DNA from: Allium sativum
Lineage: Eukaryota > Streptophyta > Magnoliopsida > Asparagales > Amaryllidaceae
Reading direction: 5' to 3'
DNA: 64,000 nucleotides
NCBI GenBank assembly: GCA_030737875.1
Contig: CM060921.1
Span: 403,660,192-403,724,191, forward strand
Positions 57,706-64,000 of the stretch are shown piece after piece; the first letter of the stretch is position 1; every line of letters begins with the position of its first letter. The translations under genes were made by a program, and so were the position numbers. The notes under the pieces are model-generated. The model was not told the origin of the DNA. It worked only from the letters and a program-made list of their open reading frames with translations, and did no database searches.

Positions 57706-60700
57706 AATTTCCCGCCCAGTCCATTCTGAGGTTTGAATTTCGAATTTTGAATTCGAATTGAGCTGTTTTGAACTTGAAAAATTCTTAAAACTTCGAATGG
57801 TCATAACTTGGTCATACGGGCTCCGATTTTCGAAAACTCGGACTCGTTTCCAAGCAGAATTTCGAGACGAACGCAATGGCGTAACTCGTTTCCCTTGATT
57901 CTTATTTTAAAAATTAATTCTGCCTTGATTTATGGTTATGACACGTTATAAAAACACGGGTTGTTACAATTCCCTTCATATCTTATTGTCCTCCCATGCA
58001 GATAATACTATTTTCGGTATTTCTAATGTATATAGTACTCACACAAAAATAGAGAGGAGAATTTTGTGGAATGAATGTACAAAATTAAGAAATTTAGTCC
58101 CAGATCAATGGATTGTGGGGGGAGATTTTAATGTTACTAGATTTTTAGAGGAAAGATCACCTCGCGAAGGTGATTTCTCTAAAATGGAAGAATTTACCGA
58201 ATTTGTTTTAGACAATGATTTGATTGAAATACCATTAAACAATAGATCATTTACGTGGTCTAATGTAAGATATATGCTATCATTTGCACTATTAGATATA
58301 TTTTTCATAAGTAATGAGGTTGAGGATAGGTTCTCTTTTTATAGAGTAAAGGGTTTGCCTTTTTTATATTCAGGCCATTGTCCTATTACTATTTCATGTG
58401 AAACAAGTTTATCCATTAACAATAGCTTTAAATTTGAAAAAATGTGGATTTTAGATTCAAAATTTACTAATTTAGTTGCTTTTAAATGGAATTCTTTATT
58501 GTATTTTAATAACATGTATGTTGGTAGTTTTGCTAAGATTTTTGTTGTGAAGTTAGGAAAATTAGATTTTTTTTTCTTAAATGTGGAACAATTATGTATT
58601 TGGTAGTGTTAGAATCAAGAAAGATAAGATTATGTGTGATATGTTTGATTTAGATAAGATTAGTGAGAACATGCTTCTTAATCCTAATGAGAGTGATAAA
58701 TTTTATAGGCTTAAGAATTATCCTAAATTGATACTAGAAAAAGAGGAGTCATGTGGAAGCAAAGGGGTTGTATACAATGGATTAAAGAGGGTGATAATAA
58801 TACAAAAATTTTCATAGTGTGGCTAATATGAGAAGACGTAACAATCTCATTCACTCTATTTTTGTTGATGACAAAGAATTAGTTGTACAAAAAGACTTAG
58901 ATAAAGCTTTTACCGACTATTATAGGAAGATTTTTGGATAAAAAATTAAGAGGAGGATTAATATTAGATGGAATGATATTTACACTTCTTATTCTAAGAT
59001 TGATTTAGTAGGTTCCGATAAACCATTCTCTGAACATGAGATTTAGAAGGCTATCAATGACAATCCTAGTGATAAAGCTCCTGGTCTGAATTGTTTTTTA
59101 TTTTATTTTTTATAAACAATTTTGTAATGTTTTGAAATATGATATAATTAACTTATTTAGTGATTTTTATAATGGTAATTTGCAGATAGGTAGATTTAAC
59201 TTTGCAAATGTTATCCTTATTCATAAGAAATTAGAGCTAATAAATTAAAAGATTTTAGACCAATATCCTTAGCCAACTATTCTGTTAAGATTACTACTAA
59301 AATATTAGCGAATATGTTTAGTCTAAAGATGAATGATCTAATTGATTGTTCCCAAACCGAACTTATAAAAGGTAGGAACATAGTTGATGAGGTGATCGTT
59401 GTCCAAGAATATATTAATTTATGTTGTAAGAATATTTTTTCTTGCACTATTTTGGAAATTGATTTTGGAAAGGCTTTCGATTCAGTATATTTGGATTTTA
59501 CATGTAATTTATTATTAGCTAGGGGTTTTAGTATAAGGTGAATTAATTGGATCATGCTATTACTCTAATCTAGCTATTATAGTATTATAGTTAATGGGGT
59601 TGTAGGAAAGAAAATTTAGTCTAAAATAAGGCTTAGACAGGGCGATACTTTATATCCTCTTTGGTTTAATCTCACTATTGATGTATTCACCAAAATTATA
59701 AAGAGAGAGGGGAGGAAATGAGTATAAGGTTATGTGGGTAATGGGTTTTTAATAATGAAATATCTTTACTTCAATTTATTGACAATACACTATTATTTTC
59801 CTCTCACTTACTCAAACATATTATAGCTTTGAAATTTATACTTTATTGTTTTGATATGCTTTCTAGTCTCAGAATTAATTCTGATAAAAGTTCAGTTACA
59901 ATTCTACATGATTTTAACAATGTTGAGAATCAAGTTGACAATACCTTAAACTATTCAACTATGAATTTCCCTTTTGATTATTTGGGGTTTAAAATTAGGC
60001 CTTCAAAACTCAAACATGATGACTAGTTGACTATTATTGATAAAATTAATAATAGTCTATCTAGTTGGAATAGCATATTTTTATCAGGAGAGGGTATATC
60101 AGTTCTTATTAACTATGTGTTATCTGCTATTCCTACATATTGGATGGCCGTTCATCGTTTCCCTCAATGGTAATTGAAAAAATTGACAGGATTAGACGTA
60201 ATTTTCTCTGGAGTAGAGAAAACTTTTGTAAGGATTACAAATGTTTAGTTAATTGGGCAGTTTGTTGTAGATCCAAGGAGGATGGGGGTCTTGGGGTTAC
60301 CAATCTATATAATTTAATGCCTTGTTGTTAGCTAAATGGTTGTGGAAATTTAGAAATCCAGAAGTGTCTGCAACTTGGAAGGAAATAGTATATAAATGTT
60401 ATTATGATGGGGACAAAATTATATTTGATACTAGTTACATTTGGACTAATAGATTAACTTCTTTTCGATATTCCATATTGAAATGTTTTGATTTTTTTAA
60501 ACTTAGGTTGTAAGTTGATTGTCCATTCGGGAGATATTACATTTTTTGGCATGATTCTTGGATAACCAGAGTTCCCCTTAAAATAGAATGATAATAACTT
60601 TACGAGATTTGTAGCTTTAAGAATTCAGTGATTAAGGAAGTATATAGAAGAAGTTTAGATCCCCCATGGGAATTTTCATTTGGGAATATTTTAGATGGCA

Positions 60701-61289
60701 CAGTGTCCAGGCAATTTGCCTTATTACGAGCTAAGCTATCTATATATCATATTGATAATAATGGTGATAACATATATTGGGAACTTGATAAGAGTTTAAA
60801 GTACACTGCTCAGTCTATGTTTAAGTTGCTTAATTTTACAGGTATTTCGATTTTAAAATTTATATGTATTAGGAAGACTAATGCTCCACCTAAAGCCAAA
60901 TTTCATATGTGGCTGATTATCCATAAGAAACTAAAAACGGTAGAGCAATTTAGAAAGAAAATATTATTTTTGATTCTAAATTTTGTTTCTATAGTATATT
61001 TAATAAAAATGTTTATCATTTATTTTTCTCTTGTACTAAAACTTTCTGTATATTAAAAATGATTTTAGGAATTTTTGTTTTCAACTGCTCCAATATTTTT
61101 AGGAGTTGTGATTATTATTGGAATGGTTTTAGATTTGATTGTAATTTTAAATATAGACATGTACTAGATACATTAGTAACTATAATTAGTTGGTTTATTT
61201 GGTTTGATAGAAATCAGAGAATGATCAATTCTAATTCTGTTACTATAGATAAATTAATTGTTAAGATCGTGACTATTATTCAAGATTGA

Positions 61290-61510
61290 TTGTCTAACAC
61301 TCAGTATTAGTTAATTAGGGATCCTACGTTTGAAAGATTTGTAGTTAATGTTGGAAATAATTTGAGTTTGTTTATTAGGTTTAATAAGTATTTTAGTTTC
61401 AATAGAATTTGCATTTATTATTGATATCTGGTTTTAATGAGTATTATAGTTGTTTGTTGTTATCATGTGGTATTATTTTATTCACATATATATATGGATA
61501 CACATATATA

Positions 61511-61514
<4 letters not shown>
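61290..61514. other. Probable LINE 3' untranslated region
   Basis: Follows the end of ORF2; no further domain. The A-tail could not be identified. Confidence 0.35.

Positions 61515-61595
<81 letters not shown>
61515..61595. repeat. (CA)n(TA)n(TG)n palindromic microsatellite
   Basis: A CA run, a TA run and a TG run of similar lengths make one self-complementary block of about 80 bp. Confidence 0.95.
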
Positions 61596-61599
<4 letters not shown>

Positions 61600-64000
61600 T
61601 AGCTTACTTTTGTTTAGTCTTTTTTAGGTTATAGGTAGTTGATTTATGTAGTGGGGCTTGTTGGAGAGCAGACCTGGAGAGTCCTTTCTTTCAATGCGAT
61701 GTTCTTTCCACATGTGTTTTTTGGCTGTATTTTTTTGGAGAGACCATTGTACTGTGTAAGAGTAGATATACTTCATTATCAGGTGGCGGCCTTATCGGAA
61801 CTCGATTGTAAAGTATGATGGGCGGTGGTTTATCTGGAGCCCATCTATCTACCTCCTATATATATGGTCATAGTCCGAGATGGTTATGTACTTTTGGTTT
61901 CCTGCCAAGCATGTTGGCAGCTATTGTGCATTTTGTGTTTCTTTATATATATGTGTGTGACCTCTTCATTTTAGAAGATCACACATTTTTATTTTCAAAA
62001 AAGTTTTATTTCTTCGGATCTATTATACTAAAATGGACTACCATCCAAGATGACTGAATGAATGAGGTTTAATGATTTCATATATACCCATGGAGAGTAT
62101 TTGAAGTTATACATCCTTAAAAGATGTTTTACGAAGAAACGAATTAAGAAATGAAGAACACCCGACACATAATAGTACTTAATCAGTATTTTGCGATGAT
62201 TAATTCGAGGAGACCGAGATCTGATTTAGGGGACTACTATCTGAAAACCACTTCAGATCAATTAAGCATTTTGAAGTGATGAAGATTGAAGAAAAAATAA
62301 GTATGGGGATTCGATGAATGTTTTCTGTCACTGACACTAGGGGAAATTTTCCCTCATTATTAATTGATAGCAATCCTGCATTTTGATCTTTGATGCAAGG
62401 ACTCATTGCTAGCCCTCACTAGGTTTATCCAGGGTGTGGTATGAGGAGTGACTTTGGTATATCCAAATCCATGATGATTTGTATGGATGAATATCTGATG
62501 TTGCACTACTAATATGTGTATATTGATCTCCATGAATGTACATCTATTTGGTGATGTGAGAAGTAACTCTCCTACACTGTGTACATCCTTCTCTAAGATG
62601 TATGTACTCGGAGGTTGTACACTAATAGAAATCAGTTATTTTTGTTGGACTTGGCAATATGTAGCACTCGAAGTGAACGTGTTTAAAGAAAAAGGTAATC
62701 GGAGACCTCTAGCCTCTACAACCGGAGTTGGCAAAAAAGGCATGACATAAGGTTATGTAGGTCGCGCCCATTAGGAGATGATGATCACGCTTCTAGATTA
62801 CTTGTTATATATTGAGTAGTAGAGAAATAGACATCTTGGATAGGTCGGTTACAACAGGTGTGATGACATATTTGGGTAGTACACCACTAGAAGGGTCTAT
62901 GTAACTGTTTATATCATTGCAAGTTAGGCGGAGGGTAGTGGTTCTCGATACATCTCTATAGAGACGTAATGTACAGAAAGATATTCCCTTACTTTGCCAT
63001 CATATGGAAACCCATTTCCCCTAAGGGCTACAATTTTGACACTTCAAATATGTCGTGCCATGTAATCGTGTAGATTTGCCTTTGGGGCGAGATCGGACCA
63101 AAATGTCAAGGGAATGTGCTTCGATTATTGGGCATTTGGTGAGTACCCGAATAGTTGTTGAGCCGTGGCTAGCCTTGCTATGGAGGACTTGAAGACAAAT
63201 GAATGTGACCATAACTTGGTGTATGGTCCCAAATTTCGATTCCGAAGGGTTTGCTCAGAGCGTGCTGATCCCATAGATGCGCTTGCTTCCTTTCTTTCCT
63301 TTTTTGAACGGATAACTAGCTTAAGGCATGAAGGGTACAAAATTCTGCTTTTGTGCTTTTGGTGTTCGAGTTGTTTTAAGTATCCGGAAGGAAGGAGGAG
63401 AGTTATGGAAGGTGAGAAGGCTTTCGGGATTGACATTCTATATCGTGGAGTGGTTAATCTTTGGAATCAGAATTAGGAATTCGGGGAAGAATCATCAACT
63501 GTGCGCGAATACAGGATTGGACTTCGTATCCCGGACACTTAATAAATCATCCATCCTCTCAGGGGCCTGAAGTTTGTTTGAGGACATGATAACTTTGGGA
63601 GCGCGTGGAAGCACAAAAAAGGATTTCGTATTCCAATGACTTTGCAGAGCTTTAGCCTCGAGCTTGAGCTAGTGAGCTAGTGACTTTACATGATGTCGCG
63701 TGATCGGACTGGGATTAGTGAGTTGAGGCCTTGCGGCGTGACACTCGAAGAGTGGACTCGTCTGGGCTAGAGGCTCGAATGTGTATGCTGGATGCGGACA
63801 AGTAGTTGAGCTGTTAGTCTCGGGATCCAACCAATAACGCAACCACGATGCGGTCGTACCTCAACTTAAGCATCGCACTGGCGGTTGGTGATCGCAATGG
63901 CGTTAGATTGTTGAGGATAAAGGTTGCCATCATGCCCCGGACTGTCTGCTTTTGAGGAGTCCGGGAACTGATGGAAAGCCGAAAAACTTCTAGGGCCTGG
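61600..64000. other. Unclassified repeat-like region
   Basis: No protein domain recognised, although ORFs of about 100 codons overlap on both strands near 63,125-63,476. A block near 63,010 resembles 47,828-47,852, suggesting LTR-type sequence. GC content rises towards the right end, as in some LTR or gag leader regions. Confidence 0.35.

Larger units (their letters stand above)
55210..57968 (-). mobile_element. LTR family A, copy 4: solo LTR inside LINE
   Basis: 2,759 bp with TGTAACACCCC at its left edge and GGGTTGTTACA at its right, flanked by exact ATTCC (55,205-55,209 and 57,969-57,973). Minus orientation: TATA box at 57,526-57,533, GTCGAC cluster at 57,616-57,689 upstream of it, and ACGCAATGGCG (57,871) near the LTR start. 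Internal duplications are noted separately. No protein; ORFs in it are spurious. Confidence 0.9.
54938..61289 (+). pseudogene. LINE ORF2 endonuclease/reverse transcriptase, broken
   Basis: Starts MLKLISWNIRGLNDP, the standard plant L1 endonuclease start. Endonuclease motifs: VALLQVTK (the usual Glu of QETK is Val), GDFN (58,120) retained, and SGHCPI where SDH is expected. RT motifs: NPSDKAPGLN, DFRPISLANY, LEIDFGKAFDSV, LRQGDTLYPLWFN, and FIDN (59,775) in place of F/Y-A-D-D. A zf-RVT-like region (PPKAKFHMWL, later HLFFSC) lies near 60,890-61,045. Stops and frameshifts are frequent. With the catalytic residues gone as well, it is long dead. Confidence 0.8.
52390..61420 (+). mobile_element. L1-type LINE, dead, interrupted by a solo LTR
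   Basis: ORF1 remnants (zinc knuckles, C-terminal region) are followed by ORF2 with endonuclease, reverse transcriptase and zf-RVT parts, in plant L1 order. A 2.76 kb solo LTR (55,210-57,968) splits the endonuclease. Many stops and shifts. Neither the 5' end nor the A-tail and TSD could be fixed; a 3' UTR may extend towards 62,000. Confidence 0.8.

Noticed and set aside
63125..63476. Overlapping 103-codon ORFs on both strands as host genes
   Set aside because: No recognisable domain; overlapping frames in repeat-like sequence.

Overview
The window is AT-rich nuclear DNA from a flowering plant, most likely a eudicot. It holds no complete host gene. It is a nest of transposable elements: Ty1/copia and Ty3/gypsy-like LTR elements, two CACTA (En/Spm) transposons, an L1-type LINE, Helitron ends, foldback MITEs and a polyadenylated retroposon. 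Plant-specific domains (TNPD/TNP2 with DUF4218 and DUF4216, Transposase_24, copia Gag UBN2, plant L1 ORF1) and initiator-Met tRNA primer sites place it in a plant. No rRNA, functional tRNA, CRISPR or bacterial operon structure was seen.

Layout. 1-8.4 kb: LTR pieces of at least two families, mostly minus strand, one with a 1.1 kb GAATTC-rich array, then a plus-strand LTR and a foldback MITE. 8.78-11.99 kb: a Helitron-like 3' end (minus) followed by a receptor-like-kinase exon fragment and a second exon-like piece on the same strand. 11,995-14,814: a gag-only copia element (TR-GAG type) with two LTRs. 15,841-21,353: a near-complete TNT1-like copia element with frameshifts. 21,502-22,368: a solo LTR flanked by GTGAA. 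25,209-34,258: a small copia element of the same family as the TR-GAG, reduced to gag remnants and split by a complete CACTA (26,234-33,054, TSD CCA). 35.2-36.0 kb: further Helitron-like ends and microsatellites. 36,507-38,088: a polyadenylated retroposon with a 10-bp TSD. 39,696-47,675: a solo LTR (TSD ATTTG) holding a second, older CACTA (40,794-46,479, TSD AAA). 48.5-51.4 kb: a gutted Ty3-like element with PBS and PPT but no readable protein. 52.4-61.4 kb: a dead L1 LINE, with a 2.76 kb solo LTR (55,210-57,968, TSD ATTCC) inserted in its endonuclease domain.

How it fits together. Target-site duplications give an order of insertion: CACTA-1 after copia-3; CACTA-2 after LTR-A copy 3; LTR-A copy 4 after the LINE. 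Most coding regions are broken. The clear exception is the second gene of CACTA-1 (30,748-32,411): seven exons with consistent GT-AG junctions give an open frame of about 355 codons, while its partner TNPD gene has frameshifts, a stop and an internal deletion. Two unrelated LTR families each carry clusters of short palindromes (GTCGAC, CAGACGTCTG) roughly 70-260 bp upstream of the TATA box. All comparisons were made by eye; no alignment or database search was run.
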